Origin: Variovorax sp. RA8
GTDB lineage: Bacteria > Pseudomonadota > Gammaproteobacteria > Burkholderiales > Burkholderiaceae_C
Assembly (NCBI RefSeq): GCF_901827175.1
Contig: NZ_LR594662.1
Coordinates: 3,286,001 to 3,350,000 of the forward strand
Reading direction: 5' to 3'
Length of the DNA stretch: 64,000 nt
In this document: in pieces, positions 24,948 to 34,118 of the stretch
Numbering within the stretch: position 1 is the first letter of the stretch
How the letters are laid out: each line of letters begins with the position of its first letter
Translations under genes and position numbers: made by a program
The notes under the pieces: model-generated
The model's database searches: none
What the model was told of the DNA's origin: nothing
What the model saw: only the letters and a program-made list of their open reading frames with translations

Positions 24948-27413
24948 TCAATCCGGGTGGTGCCTCAACCGCGATGCCAGCCCGAGTGTCGCCATGCCGA
25001 CCACGGCGAAGGCTATGGCGACCATCGCCCAGTCGTCGCCGTGCAGCGGCCGAAGGTTCAACAATCGACTGGCCACCGGGATCTGGACGAGCATGCCGAG
25101 CGATGCGAGCGTGCCGACGACGAGCCAGCGCGCGGTGGCCTGGCGCAGCTTCGTCAGGCCGGTCGTGATGCCGGCGCTGGCCGCCAGCAATACAGTCAGG
25201 GCCATCGCGCGGGCGTGCTCGACGTCCTGGTCAGCGCCCAGCGCGTGGAGGTAGCTCCAGACCACGGCCACGCTCATGAGCCCGCCGACCAGGCCGATGC
25301 CCAGCCAGCCTTCGGTCGAGAAGAAGCGCGCACGTCGACGGCGCCGCACCGGAGCGAGCGGCCCCAGGCCCGGGAGATCCTGGAATGCCAGCATGGCCGT
25401 CGGATGGATGACGAGTTCCAGCCACACGATGTGGATCGGCAGGAACAGCAAGGGCAGGCCCATCAGCGGGATCGCGGCGGCCCCGATCACGAGCGGCAGG
25501 TGCACCAGGAGCAGGTAGGCGAAGGCGAGCCGCAGGTTCTGGAAGAGCTGGCGGCCTTCGGCCACGGCATCGACGATGGTCCTGAAGTTGTCGTCGAGCA
25601 GGACCACCGGCGCCACCTCGCGGGCGCTGCGCGTGCCGCGCTCGCCCATGGCCACGCCGACGTCGGCCAGGCGCAGCGCCGGTACATCGTTGACGCCGTC
25701 GCCCGTGACGGCGACGAGTTCACCCTCGGCTTGGAGCGCCTGCACCAGCGCGAGCTTTTGCGCGGGTGTGGCGCGCGCCACCACATGCGCGCCGCCATTG
25801 GCGCCGAGCACTGCACCGGCATCGTCCCCGGGTGCAAGAACGACGACCTTCGGCTCTGCGCCGCCGAGCCCGATCTCGCGCGCAATCGCCGCGGCCGTGG
25901 CCGGATGGTCCCCGGTGACCATGATGACGCGCATGCCCGCGGCCATGCAGTCGGCCATGGCCTCGCGCACGCCGTCGCGCACCGGGTCCTCGAAGGCCAG
26001 CAGGCCCGTGAACGCGAAGCCCGCCTCGGGCTCGACGCCGGTGGGCATCCCGGCAGGCATCTCACGCCGGGCGCACGCAATGACCTTGTGCCCGCTGCGT
26101 GCGTACGCCTCGACGCGAGCGAGCCATTTGGCTCGTTCCGGCTGGGACAACTCACAGGTGGCCAACACGGTCTCCGGAGCGCCCTTGGTGAAGGCCGTTG
26201 GATCGCCGGCGGCCAGGCGCCAGATGACCGTCTCGCGGCGTCGGGCTTCGGTGAATGGGAAGTCAGCCACCCTGGCCGCCTGCGGCAGTTGCCCCGCCGC
26301 CGCATGCAGGGCCTGGTCGAGCGGATCGCCGCTGTCGGGCCTTGCGGCGAAGGTAGCCACCTGCAGCACCGAAGCCTCGTCCTCGCCGTCGGCCGGGGCC
26401 CGGTGTGCCAACACCAGCGAGCCCGCGGTGATCGTCCCAGTCTTGTCCGACACGATGCAGGTGACGCGGCCGATGTTCTCCACCGCAACCGCGCGCCGCA
26501 CCAGGGCCTTCTTGCGAGCCAAGCGGTAAACCCCGACGCCGAGAAAAAATGTGTAGACGACCGGGAACTCCTCGGGCAGCGCGGCCACGGCCAGCGTCAC
26601 AGCGCTCAGGAGTGCATCGATCCACCCGTGGCCGTGCCACAGCCTGATCGCGGCAAGGACGATGCACATCACGACCGCCATGCCGAGCAGCACGGCGACG
26701 AGTTCGCCAATGGCCCTCTGCAGGGGGGTCGGGGCGTGGCTGCCCTCGGTGGCGGAACGGACGATCTCGCCATAGCGCGTCTCGCTGCCGATGCAGACGA
26801 TGCGCAGCCAGGCCTTGCCGGTCAGCAGGCGTGTGCCCGCGGTGCCCCAGTGCTCCTCGGACGCGCTTGCAGGCAGTGGCGCGGCAGGCTCGATGGTTTG
26901 CTTGGCCACCGGCAACGACTCGCCGGTCAGAGTCGATTCGTCCACCTGAAGGCCGTTGCCGGAAACCAGCAGGCCATCGGCCGGGAAGTACTCGCCCGGC
27001 GCCACCTCGACCAAGTCGCCCGGAACCAACTCCCGCGCCGGGATGGCCTGCCACTGCCCGTCGCGCAGCACCCGTGCCGAACTGGCCAGCCGACTCGCCA
27101 GCCCTGCGGAGGAAGCATTCGTGCGTCGATGCAGATACGCGTCCATGCCCAGTAGCGGCGCCATCGCGACCAGCAGCGTCAGCGACTCGGTGACTTGCCC
27201 CAGCAGGCCGAACAGGCCCGCCGTCAGCACCAGGAACCACAGCATGGGGTCGCGCGCCGTGTCGCGCGCGACCACGAGCCAACCGCTGGCGGCTTGCTCC
27301 ACGATGTCGTTGAAGCCGTGACTGCGTTGCACCTCGACCTGCGCCGCGCCCAGGCCCGCTGCATTCGGGCCCAAGGCGGGCAGTCTGTCGAGAGGGACAT
27401 GGCGCTGGCTCAT
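24948..27413 (-). CDS. P-type cation-transporting ATPase (P2-like)
   Basis: An 821-residue membrane pump. The actuator motif TGES is at 163-166, the membrane motif PEEFP at 280-284 in M4, the phosphorylation site DKTGT starts at Asp323, and GDGVND marks the hinge domain. About ten membrane segments can be seen: two near 57-90, two near 236-295 and six in the last third. No N-terminal metal-binding Cys motif or CPC is present, so it is not a P1B heavy-metal pump. PEEFP resembles Ca2+/Mg2+ or related P2/P3 ATPases; the ion is undetermined. It is divergent from the small membrane protein at 27562. Confidence 0.9.
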   Translation of the reverse strand: MSQRHVPLDRLPALGPNAAGLGAAQVEVQRSHGFNDIVEQAASGWLVVARDTARDPMLWFLVLTAGLFGLLGQVTESLTLLVAMAPLLGMDAYLHRRTNASSAGLASRLASSARVLRDGQWQAIPARELVPGDLVEVAPGEYFPADGLLVSGNGLQVDESTLTGESLPVAKQTIEPAAPLPASASEEHWGTAGTRLLTGKAWLRIVCIGSETRYGEIVRSATEGSHAPTPLQRAIGELVAVLLGMAVVMCIVLAAIRLWHGHGWIDALLSAVTLAVAALPEEFPVVYTFFLGVGVYRLARKKALVRRAVAVENIGRVTCIVSDKTGTITAGSLVLAHRAPADGEDEASVLQVATFAARPDSGDPLDQALHAAAGQLPQAARVADFPFTEARRRETVIWRLAAGDPTAFTKGAPETVLATCELSQPERAKWLARVEAYARSGHKVIACARREMPAGMPTGVEPEAGFAFTGLLAFEDPVRDGVREAMADCMAAGMRVIMVTGDHPATAAAIAREIGLGGAEPKVVVLAPGDDAGAVLGANGGAHVVARATPAQKLALVQALQAEGELVAVTGDGVNDVPALRLADVGVAMGERGTRSAREVAPVVLLDDNFRTIVDAVAEGRQLFQNLRLAFAYLLLVHLPLVIGAAAIPLMGLPLLFLPIHIVWLELVIHPTAMLAFQDLPGLGPLAPVRRRRRARFFSTEGWLGIGLVGGLMSVAVVWSYLHALGADQDVEHARAMALTVLLAASAGITTGLTKLRQATARWLVVGTLASLGMLVQIPVASRLLNLRPLHGDDWAMVAIAFAVVGMATLGLASRLRHHPD

Positions 27414-27498
27414 GGTGATTCAGTCTGGCAGGCGCTCGACGCGCTGGCCTGACGCCTCTGCGCCATGGTGCATTGCAGCGATGCAAGTCATGACAAAG

Positions 27499-27549
27499 CG
27501 CCTAGCGGCGATGAATGCTCTAGGCGTATTCTCGGGTGAACATTCATCG
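27499..27549. promoter_or_regulatory. Two interleaved inverted repeats between divergent genes
   Basis: CGCCTAG (27499-27505) pairs with CTAGGCG (27520-27526), and CGATGAATG (27509-27517) pairs with CATTCATCG (27541-27549). The two palindromes interlock, so only one could fold at a time in RNA or cruciform form, or they may be two operators. They sit 13 bases before the start of the small membrane protein gene, downstream of the divergent P-type ATPase promoter region. Confidence 0.45.
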
Positions 27550-27561
27550 TGGGCCAAAGAC

Positions 27562-27861
27562 ATGCGGTCACCAGCAGAGGCGCGCAGGAGACATCAACGG
27601 TGGTTTGCCTGGATGTCCGTGCTCGCGACCCTCTCACTGTCCTGCCTGGTCGCGATCGAGATCGTCTTTCCACCTCCGCCCTTGTCCCCGCCGCCGGAGC
27701 GCTCACTCCTTGATCTTCTCGAATTCGATCTGCCCGACCCACAGTTGCTGATCGTCGTCACGATGCTGGTCGTGGACCTCGCCTCGTTCGCCGGCCTGAT
27801 CATCACGACGCTGCTGGACTGGGTGGGAACTCGCCATCGACAGCGCCAGCGCTCCGCGTAG
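27562..27861 (+). CDS. Small two-helix membrane protein, unrecognised
   Basis: A 99-residue protein if ATG 27562 is the start; the frame is open further upstream, but that stretch overlaps the interleaved repeats and the P-type ATPase start. A basic N-terminus (MRSPAEARRRHQRW) precedes membrane helix 1 (about 15-36), a Pro-rich linker (PPPPLSPPPE), helix 2 (about 61-84) and a basic tail. No family recognised. It may be an accessory to the divergent ATPase. The ribosome site is weak, so the start is uncertain. Confidence 0.5.
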   Translation: MRSPAEARRRHQRWFAWMSVLATLSLSCLVAIEIVFPPPPLSPPPERSLLDLLEFDLPDPQLLIVVTMLVVDLASFAGLIITTLLDWVGTRHRQRQRSA

Positions 27862-28234
27862 CGGACAACGCGCAGCCAACATCAAGGCGGAGCAGGGCGT
27901 TGGCACGCTGCTGCGCGACCCACGCACCCAGGCGGCCCGAATGGCCGCCGAACATGCTGTCCTCTGTGAACTTCCTCGTGTGCGCGCGTCGCGAGAGCAG
28001 CTTGTCCATGTCGAAGCCTTCTTCAGCGCGGGCTTCGGATAGGCAGTGAACTACCGCTCGCTATTCGCTCGCAGCCGAGTACCTCGAGTCCATCCGGGGG
28101 AGAGTAGCCCGATCGCGTCCACGTCACGGCGAGCAGTTGGGCTCACCGCCGCGGAGCCGGTGCAATGCGATTTAACATAATGCACATTGTATTTTTTGAG
28201 CCGATGAGACAACCACGGGGCAAGCGGGCTTCGC
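27862..28234. other. 373-bp gap, possible degenerate coding remnant and AT-rich promoter zone
   Basis: No convincing complete gene. From about 27875 to 28038 the plus strand has an uninterrupted frame with protein-like composition (…IKAEQGVGTLLRDPRTQ…, …REQLVHVEAFFSAGFG, stop at 28038) but no start or ribosome site, so it may be the tail of a decayed gene. From 28160 to 28200 the sequence turns AT-rich with a GTGCA (28160-28164) / TGCAC (28181-28185) inverted repeat; it lies downstream of the ankyrin gene rather than at a visible start. Confidence 0.3.
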
Positions 28235-28900
28235 TCACCATTTCCCATCGCTCGGCCGCTTGTTCGCCCGGGCCGCGGTACTCAACAGCCGCACCGCATC
28301 CGGCCGATTGGCGCGCTGGGCAAAGTCCAGGGCCGTCATGCCGAGCTGGTTCTTCATCGCCGTATCCGCGCCCTCGTCGAGCAGCAGCTGGACCGCGGCG
28401 CTGGAGCCGTACATCGCGGCCATCATCAGCGGCGTGCTGCCGTTGGGCGACTGCGCGTCGATGAAGGCGTAGTGCTCCAGCAGCTGCTTCATGATCGCCA
28501 CGTGCCCGCCGGTGGCCGCGTAGTGCAACGGAGCCCAGCCAGGCTTGTTGACGTCGGCGTCGCGTGCGATCAGCCGCGTCACCAGGTCCTGCTGCCCCTT
28601 GAGCGCGGCCAGCATCAGCGGGCTTTCGTCCTTCGCGTTGCGCAGCTCCACATCGGTCTTGGGTGAGTCCAGCAGCACCTGGATGACCTTGGGCGACGGC
28701 TCGCGCATGGCGATCAGCAGGCCGGTCTGGCCTTGCTCATCGCGCGTGTTGGGGTCGAAGCCGCGGTTCAGCAAATCGGCAATGCCGCCGGCGTTGTCGC
28801 TGCGCACCGCCCGGAAAAAATCGTCGAACGAGCCCGCATGCAGCGAAAAAGACGCTGTAAAAACAGCAAGATAAACCGCTTTTTTAAAGTATTTCTTCAT
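28235..28900 (-). CDS. Exported ankyrin-repeat protein
   Basis: A 221-residue protein with a signal peptide (MKKYFKKAVYLAVFTASFSLHAG, cleavage near HAG/S). About five ankyrin repeats follow from residue 27, e.g. GWAPLHYAATGGHVAIMKQLLE and GSTPLMMAAMYGSSAAVQLLLDEGA, each with the TPLxxA and LLxxGA marks. A periplasmic ankyrin protein of this size is typical of proteobacterial AnkB-like proteins, thought to act in protein interaction or catalase-linked stress protection. Its ATG overlaps the tatD stop (ATGA), making it the last gene of the mltG-tmk-holB-pilZ-tatD run. Confidence 0.85.
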   Translation of the reverse strand: MKKYFKKAVYLAVFTASFSLHAGSFDDFFRAVRSDNAGGIADLLNRGFDPNTRDEQGQTGLLIAMREPSPKVIQVLLDSPKTDVELRNAKDESPLMLAALKGQQDLVTRLIARDADVNKPGWAPLHYAATGGHVAIMKQLLEHYAFIDAQSPNGSTPLMMAAMYGSSAAVQLLLDEGADTAMKNQLGMTALDFAQRANRPDAVRLLSTAARANKRPSDGKW

Positions 28901-29703
28901 CTCTTGACGCCTGCGAACAGGGTCTCGAAGTTATGGCTGGTGACCTGGCCAATGGTCTCGACCGGCAGCTTGCGCAGTTCCGCGATCTGCCGCGCCACAA
29001 AAGGCACGTAGGAAGGATTGTTGGTCTTCCCGCGGTACGGCACGGGCGCCAGGTAGGGACTGTCGGTCTCGATCAGCATGCGGTCCAGCGGCACGAAGGC
29101 GGCCACGTCGCGCAAATCCTGCGCCTTCTTGAAGGTCAGGATGCCCGAGAAGGAAATGTAGAAACCCAGGTCCAGCGCGGCGCGCGCGACCTCGGCCGTC
29201 TCGGTGAAGCAATGGAACACGCCCCCGGCAGCCCTGCCAGCGCCATCCTCGCCCTCCTCCTTCAGGATCGCCAGCGTATCGGCGGAAGCCTCGCGGGTGT
29301 GAATGATCAGCGGCTTGCGCACCTGCTGGGCGGCGTGGATGTGCACCCGAAAACGGTCGCGCTGCCATCCCAGGTCGGCGATGCTGCGGCCGCCCTTTCG
29401 CTCTTCCATCTGGTAGTAGTCGAGGCCGGTCTCGCCAATCGCCACGACCTTGGGCAGCGCGGAACGAGCCACCAGATCCTCTACCGAAGGCTCGGCGATG
29501 TCCTCGTTGTCCGGATGGACGCCTACGCTGGCCCAAAAATTGTCAAAACCAGCCGCCAGGGCTTGCACCTCGGGGAATTCTTCCAGGGTCGTGCAGATGC
29601 ACAGCGCACGGTCGACCTGCGCGGCGGCCATGGCCTCGCGGATCTGCGGCATCTGGCCGGCGAACTCGGGGAAGCTCAGGTGGCAATGGGAGTCGGTGAA
29701 CAT
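28897..29703 (-). CDS. tatD: TatD-family metal-dependent DNase/hydrolase
   Basis: A 268-residue TIM-barrel metal hydrolase. The first metal motif is FTDSHCHLSF (HxH, residues 6-8), then GETGLDYYQ with the bridging Glu, PLIIHTREA (His), FHCFTE (His) and IETDSPYLAP (Asp). The family shows 3'-5' exonuclease and deoxyribonuclease activity. ATG 29703 gives the exact family N-terminus; upstream in-frame sequence overlaps the PilZ gene region. Gene order pilZ-tatD downstream of holB is conserved in Burkholderiales. Confidence 0.9.
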   Translation of the reverse strand: MFTDSHCHLSFPEFAGQMPQIREAMAAAQVDRALCICTTLEEFPEVQALAAGFDNFWASVGVHPDNEDIAEPSVEDLVARSALPKVVAIGETGLDYYQMEERKGGRSIADLGWQRDRFRVHIHAAQQVRKPLIIHTREASADTLAILKEEGEDGAGRAAGGVFHCFTETAEVARAALDLGFYISFSGILTFKKAQDLRDVAAFVPLDRMLIETDSPYLAPVPYRGKTNNPSYVPFVARQIAELRKLPVETIGQVTSHNFETLFAGVKR

Positions 29704-29767
29704 CGCAAGACTTCGGAAAACGGCGGCGCGACCGCAGCACCTGCGGTCTGCGCCATGCGGACGGACC

Positions 29768-30142
29768 TCAAATGGTCTGGGTCGGGCGGTCGGAGGCCGC
29801 GATGCCGCCGAGCGCCTCTTCGATGCGCGCCTTGAGCTGGCGCGACTTCTCGTCCGAGGGGAAACGGATGCCGACACCCGGCGCCCGGTTGCCGGCCGCG
29901 CGCGCTGGCGTGATCCAGGCCACCTTGCCGGCCACCGGGTAGCGCTGCGGGTCCTCGGGCAGCGTGAGCAGCACGTAGACGTCGTCGCCCAGGCGGTACT
30001 CGCGCGAGGTCGGGATGAAGATGCCGCCTTCGGCGAACAGCGGGATGTAGGCCGCATAGAGCGCACCCTTTTCCTTGATCGCGAGCTGAATGACGCTGGG
30101 GCGGGCGGGTGCGGCGGGGGTGGGGGTGGCTATTGTGTTCAT
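29768..30142 (-). CDS. pilZ: PilZ-domain type IV pilus protein
   Basis: A 124-residue single PilZ domain. The YAAYIPLFAEGGIFIPTSREYRLGDDVYVLLTLP and KVAWITP...GVGIRF segments match type IV pilus PilZ proteins, whose c-di-GMP-binding RxxxR/DxSxxG motifs are missing, as is known for the pilus subgroup. They are needed for pilus assembly via PilB/FimX contacts. Its ATG overlaps the holB stop (ATGA at 30139-30142), the classic holB-pilZ arrangement. Confidence 0.88.
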   Translation of the reverse strand: MNTIATPTPAAPARPSVIQLAIKEKGALYAAYIPLFAEGGIFIPTSREYRLGDDVYVLLTLPEDPQRYPVAGKVAWITPARAAGNRAPGVGIRFPSDEKSRQLKARIEEALGGIAASDRPTQTI

Positions 30143-31158
30143 GGGCGGCGGCTGGCGGAGTTTAGGGTGCTTCGTGCTTCGCTCACAAGCGCTTCGAGCA
30201 TCAGGCCGGCATTGAAGGGATGTTCTGCGGTTTTTGCCGCACTGGCGAGCGACCGGGCCCATCGGGCCAGCGCGGCTTTCGGCGGCACGGCCGGCAGGTC
30301 GGCGGCTTCGAAGAAGCGCGGCGCGGCGCCACTGTCCACGGTCATGAGGTCGTGGCACAGCTTCTGCAGCGCGCTGATGGCCTGGGCCGGCGCGTGGTCG
30401 GCCAGGGCGCCAACGTCGCCGCGCAGCATGGCCTTGGGCAGCAGGCTCCAGGCCTTGGGCGACTGGCCCGAGGCGGCAAGCCGCAATGCATCACTGGGCC
30501 GGCCGCCGGCAGCGCGCAGCAGGGCGGCTGCGTCTGCAGCCGGGACGCCCTGCCCCACCAGCCATTCGCGCGCCTCGTCGTCACCGGGCCAGGGCAAGGT
30601 GAAGCCGAGGCAGCGGCTGCGGATGGTGGGCAGCAGCTGCCAGGCGGCCTCGCTGGCCAGCACGAAGCGCACGTCGCCGACCGGCTCCTCCAACGTCTTG
30701 AGCAAGGCGTTGGCGGTGATGGTGTTCATGCGCTCGGCCGGATAGACCAGCACGACCTTGCCGCGGCCGCGCGCGCTGGTGCGCTGGGCGAACCCAACCG
30801 CATCGCGCATCGCCTCGACGCGGATCTCGCGGCTGGGCTTGCGCTTCTTGTCGTCGATGTCGGCCTGGCTCTTCTCGTCGAGCGGCCAGCCCAGCTCCTG
30901 CATCGCCACCTCGGGCATCAGCACGCAGAGATCGGCATGGGTGCGCACCGCGATCGCGTGGCAGCTTGGGCAGTTGCCGCAGGCGCCCTGCCCGCCCGTT
31001 TCGTCCCGCTGCTCGCAGAGCCACGCAGCGGCCAGCGCCAGGCCCAGCTCGTACTGCCCCAGGCCCGAGGGCCCGTGCAGAAGCCAGGCGTGGCCGCGCT
31101 GCCGCAGCAGCTCGGCCAGCGGCTTGCGCAGCCAGGGCGACAGGGCGGGCTGGGTCAT
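30139..31158 (-). CDS. holB: DNA polymerase III subunit delta prime
   Basis: A 339-residue clamp-loader subunit. The P-loop relative is GPSGLGQYELG, lacking the Lys for ATP hydrolysis as expected for delta prime. The zinc Cys cluster is ACGNCPSCHAI, sensor-like NALLKTLEEP follows, and the SRC motif is IRSRCLGF. ATG 31158 gives the standard N-terminus; the frame stays open upstream into the tmk gene end. It is part of the replisome clamp loader that opens the beta clamp. Confidence 0.92.
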   Translation of the reverse strand: MTQPALSPWLRKPLAELLRQRGHAWLLHGPSGLGQYELGLALAAAWLCEQRDETGGQGACGNCPSCHAIAVRTHADLCVLMPEVAMQELGWPLDEKSQADIDDKKRKPSREIRVEAMRDAVGFAQRTSARGRGKVVLVYPAERMNTITANALLKTLEEPVGDVRFVLASEAAWQLLPTIRSRCLGFTLPWPGDDEAREWLVGQGVPAADAAALLRAAGGRPSDALRLAASGQSPKAWSLLPKAMLRGDVGALADHAPAQAISALQKLCHDLMTVDSGAAPRFFEAADLPAVPPKAALARWARSLASAAKTAEHPFNAGLMLEALVSEARSTLNSASRRP

Positions 31159-31222
31159 TGCACACCCTCCGCGCCACCGCTGCAGGCTGCCGTGCCATGA
31201 GCCTTCGGAGCGGCCGTGCGGC

Positions 31223-31864
31223 TCATGGCTTGCCGCCGGCCAGGCCGCGCTGGACCAAGGCCGCCTCGATCTGCTGCCACACCTGCTCACGCGGGCGGTT
31301 CGCGTCGATGCGCACGAAGCGCGACGCGGACGCGGCGCGCTCGGCATAGCCGGCCGCGACACGGCGGAAGAACTCCACCGGCTGCGATTCGAACTTGTCC
31401 GGCAGACGCGCGCCGGCCAGGCGCTCGGCGGCCGTCTCGGGCGGCAGGTCGAACCACAGCGTGAGCGTGGGCTGCAGCAGCACGGCATCGCGCCCCTGCA
31501 CCCACTGCTCCAGAGTCGAGAGCACCGCCTTGTCGAAGCCGCGGCCCGCGCCCTGGTAGGCGAAGGTAGCGTCGGTGAAGCGGTCGCACAGCACTACATC
31601 GCCCCGCGCCAGCGCGGGCTCGATCACTTGCACGATGTGGTCGCGCCGCGCCGCGAACACCAGCAGCGACTCGGTGAGCGGGTCCATGGCTTGCGTGAGG
31701 ACCATCGTGCGCAGCGTCTCGGCCAGCGGCGTGCCGCCCGGCTCGCGCGTGCGCGTGACCTGCCGCCCCTGGGCCTTGAACAGCGCCTCCAGCGCATCGA
31801 TGTGGCTGGACTTGCCGGCGCCGTCGATGCCTTCGAGCGTGAGGAACAAGCCCGGCTGCGTCAT
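31223..31864 (-). CDS. tmk: Thymidylate kinase
   Basis: A 213-residue dTMP kinase. The P-loop is [13 protein letters not shown] (10-22), the [11 protein letters not shown] segment binds the nucleotide, [16 protein letters not shown] is the DR(F/Y) plus LID-adjacent region, and LTLWFDLPP follows. It phosphorylates dTMP to dTDP with ATP. Its ATG overlaps the mltG stop by four bases (ATGA), supporting coupled translation. Confidence 0.95.
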   Translation of the reverse strand: MTQPGLFLTLEGIDGAGKSSHIDALEALFKAQGRQVTRTREPGGTPLAETLRTMVLTQAMDPLTESLLVFAARRDHIVQVIEPALARGDVVLCDRFTDATFAYQGAGRGFDKAVLSTLEQWVQGRDAVLLQPTLTLWFDLPPETAAERLAGARLPDKFESQPVEFFRRVAAGYAERAASASRFVRIDANRPREQVWQQIEAALVQRGLAGGKP

Positions 31865-32880
31865 CGCCCGCTCCGTGGTGCCGTGTCGGTGCCGCGCTGG
31901 TAGCGGTTCACCGCCCGGTTGTGCTCGTCGAGCGAACTGCTGAAATGGCTGGAGCCGTCGCCGCGGGAAACGAAGTACAGCGACTTGCTCTGCGCCGGCT
32001 GCACCGCAGCCAGCAGCGCGGCCTTGCCCGGCATGGCGATCGGCGTGGGTGGCAGGCCAGGCCGCAGGTAGGTGTTCCAGGGCGTGTCGGCCTGAAGGTC
32101 TTTCTTGCGCAGGTTGCCGTCGAAGCGCATGCCCAGACCGTAGATCACGGTGGGGTCGGTCTGCAGCGGCATGCCGGTGCGCAGCCGGTTGACGAACACG
32201 GCCGCGATCTCGGCCCGGTCCTTGGCCACGCCTGTCTCCTTCTCGACGATGCTGGCAAGGATCAGCGCCTCGTCGGACGTCTTGAGCGGCAGGTCGGACG
32301 CGCGCGCGGCCCAGGCGGCTTCCAGTTTCTTGTCCATGGCCCGCATCGCCCGCTGCAGCAGCGCGAGGTCGGTGGAACCCTTCGAATAGGTGTAGGTGTC
32401 GGGAAAGAAGCGGCCCTCGGGATGCACGCCGGGCTTGCCGAGCCGGGCCATGAGCTCCTCGTCGCTCTGGCCCAGGGTCTCGGGCTTCAGCTGCTCGGCC
32501 TTGGCGAGCGCGGCGCGAACCTGGCGGAAGCTCCAGCCCTCGACCAGCACGATGCTGCGCGTGGCCTCCTCGCCGCGCACCAGCATGTTGAGCAGAAGGC
32601 GCGGGGTGACGCCCTGCTCCAGCTCGTAGCTGCCGGCGCGGATCTGCCGGTCCTGGCCGGAGAAGCGGAACCAGCCGTAGAGCAGCTGCCATGGCACGCG
32701 CACGCCTGCATCGGCCACCGCCTGCGCGACGCCCCGCGGCGTGGTGCCCGGCTCGACCGACAGGTCCACCGTAGGCGCCGGCAGCTTCAGCGGATGCTGC
32801 ACCCACCAGAGCCCTGCCGCGCCGGCGCCGAGAACGACGAAAGCGGCGAGGAGGAAGAGCGTGAGAAGGAAGCGGCGCAC
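31861..32880 (-). CDS. mltG: Endolytic murein transglycosylase MltG
   Basis: A 339-residue inner-membrane protein. One N-terminal membrane helix (5-25) is followed by a LysM-like subdomain (about 40-110) and the YceG catalytic domain. The catalytic Glu is Glu213 in [13 protein letters not shown], with [11 protein letters not shown] and [15 protein letters not shown] also conserved. It cleaves nascent glycan strands to set chain length. It is first gene of the minus-strand run and divergent from ygfZ with an 86-bp gap that should hold both promoters. Confidence 0.93.
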   Translation of the reverse strand: MRRFLLTLFLLAAFVVLGAGAAGLWWVQHPLKLPAPTVDLSVEPGTTPRGVAQAVADAGVRVPWQLLYGWFRFSGQDRQIRAGSYELEQGVTPRLLLNMLVRGEEATRSIVLVEGWSFRQVRAALAKAEQLKPETLGQSDEELMARLGKPGVHPEGRFFPDTYTYSKGSTDLALLQRAMRAMDKKLEAAWAARASDLPLKTSDEALILASIVEKETGVAKDRAEIAAVFVNRLRTGMPLQTDPTVIYGLGMRFDGNLRKKDLQADTPWNTYLRPGLPPTPIAMPGKAALLAAVQPAQSKSLYFVSRGDGSSHFSSSLDEHNRAVNRYQRGTDTAPRSGR

Positions 32881-32966
32881 GGATGCGAATGAAACGGCGG
32901 ACGAAAGGGAAAAGCGCGGTAGCCCTGCGGACCGAACGGAACGGAGCAGCCCATGATAATTCAGCG

Positions 32967-33890
32967 ATGACCCCAGTCGTTCTGAATGGCGTAACAGCCC
33001 TTTCTCACCTCGGCGTGATCCGCGCCGAGGGCCCCGAAGCCGCCGACTTCCTCAATGGCCAACTGACGCAGGACTTCGCCCTCCTCGGTCCGACCGAAGC
33101 GCGCCTTGCCGCGCTGTGCACGGCCAAGGGCCGCATGATCGCGAGCTTCATCGGCATCAGGCCGCAGCCCGACCGGGTGCTGCTGGTCATCGGCCGCGAC
33201 ATCCTTGCGGCCACGCTCAAGCGCCTGTCGATGTTCGTGCTGCGGGCCAAGCTCAAGCTCAGCGATGCCAGCGAGGAGTTCATGCTCCACGGCCTGGCGG
33301 GCACGGCGCTCGCGGCCAACGGCGTCGGCGCGGATGCGCCGCCCGGGCGCTGCTGCCAGGCCGGCGATGTCAACGTGGTCTCGCTCTATCCCTCGGACGG
33401 CGTGCCGCGCGCACTGCGCATCGCGCCCGTGGGCAGCACCGAGCCCGAGGGCCCCGCGCTCGACCCGGCGCTGTGGCAATGGAGCGAGGTGCGCAGCGGT
33501 ATCGTGACCGTGAGCGAGCCGATCGTCGAAGCCTTCGTGCCGCAGATGCTCAACTACGAATCGGTGGGCGGCGTGAACTTCAAGAAGGGCTGCTACCCCG
33601 GCCAGGAGGTGGTGGCGCGCAGCCAGTTCCGCGGCACCCTCAAGCGCCGGACCTACCTGGTGCAGGCGCCGGCCGCGGTGGCCGCGGGCCAGGAGGTCTT
33701 TGCCGCCAACGATCCCGAGCAGCCGGTCGGCACGGTCGCGCAGGCGGCCCCGGCGCCCGGCGGCGGATGGGCCGCGCTGGTCTCCATGCAGATCGCGGCG
33801 CTCAGTGCGGGCGGCCTGCGCGCCGGCAGCGCCGAGGGACCCGCCCTCAGCGTCGAGCCCCTGCCCTACCCGCTGCTCGAAGACATCTGA
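32967..33890 (+). CDS. ygfZ: Folate-binding protein YgfZ (iron-sulfur cluster maturation/repair)
   Basis: A 307-residue GcvT-like protein. The signature [17 protein letters not shown] (about 209-225) with the conserved Cys is diagnostic. The N-terminal [13 protein letters not shown] and [14 protein letters not shown] are typical folate-fold segments. The protein supports the activity of certain Fe-S enzymes in a tetrahydrofolate-dependent way. ATG 32967 places the start at the usual N-terminus; the frame is open further upstream but that stretch is non-homologous. Confidence 0.92.
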   Translation: MTPVVLNGVTALSHLGVIRAEGPEAADFLNGQLTQDFALLGPTEARLAALCTAKGRMIASFIGIRPQPDRVLLVIGRDILAATLKRLSMFVLRAKLKLSDASEEFMLHGLAGTALAANGVGADAPPGRCCQAGDVNVVSLYPSDGVPRALRIAPVGSTEPEGPALDPALWQWSEVRSGIVTVSEPIVEAFVPQMLNYESVGGVNFKKGCYPGQEVVARSQFRGTLKRRTYLVQAPAAVAAGQEVFAANDPEQPVGTVAQAAPAPGGGWAALVSMQIAALSAGGLRAGSAEGPALSVEPLPYPLLEDI

Positions 33891-33914
33891 GGCGCGGGCC
33901 CAGGCCGCCGCCGC

Positions 33915-34118
33915 TCAACAGCAGCGCCCCTTGCCACCGCCGTAGCGCGCCTCCAGGCGCTCGCGAAAAAACGCCTCGTAGCTCATCGGCGCCGCGTCGG
34001 GATGCGTGCGCGCCATGTGGCTGAGGTAGGCGTCGTAGTCCGGCAGGCCCACCATCAGCCGCAGCGATTGCGCCAGCGAGCGCGTCAGGTAGCGCCCGGC
34101 CTCGGGCAGCGATCGCAT
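33915..34118 (-). CDS. YbdD/YjiX-family small protein
   Basis: A 67-residue protein ending GGGKGRCC, the characteristic tail of the YbdD/YjiX family, with the middle MVGLPDYDAYLSHM and MSYEAFFRERLEARYG. These proteins are nearly always encoded right after CstA-type transporters. Here the ATG overlaps the cstA stop. The function is thought to be accessory to peptide/pyruvate uptake by CstA/BtsT. Confidence 0.88.
   Translation of the reverse strand: MRSLPEAGRYLTRSLAQSLRLMVGLPDYDAYLSHMARTHPDAAPMSYEAFFRERLEARYGGGKGRCC

Noticed and set aside
24948..27413. Heavy-metal (P1B) ATPase call
   Set aside because: No CPC/CPx motif or N-terminal heavy-metal-associated domain; PEEFP is present in M4 instead.
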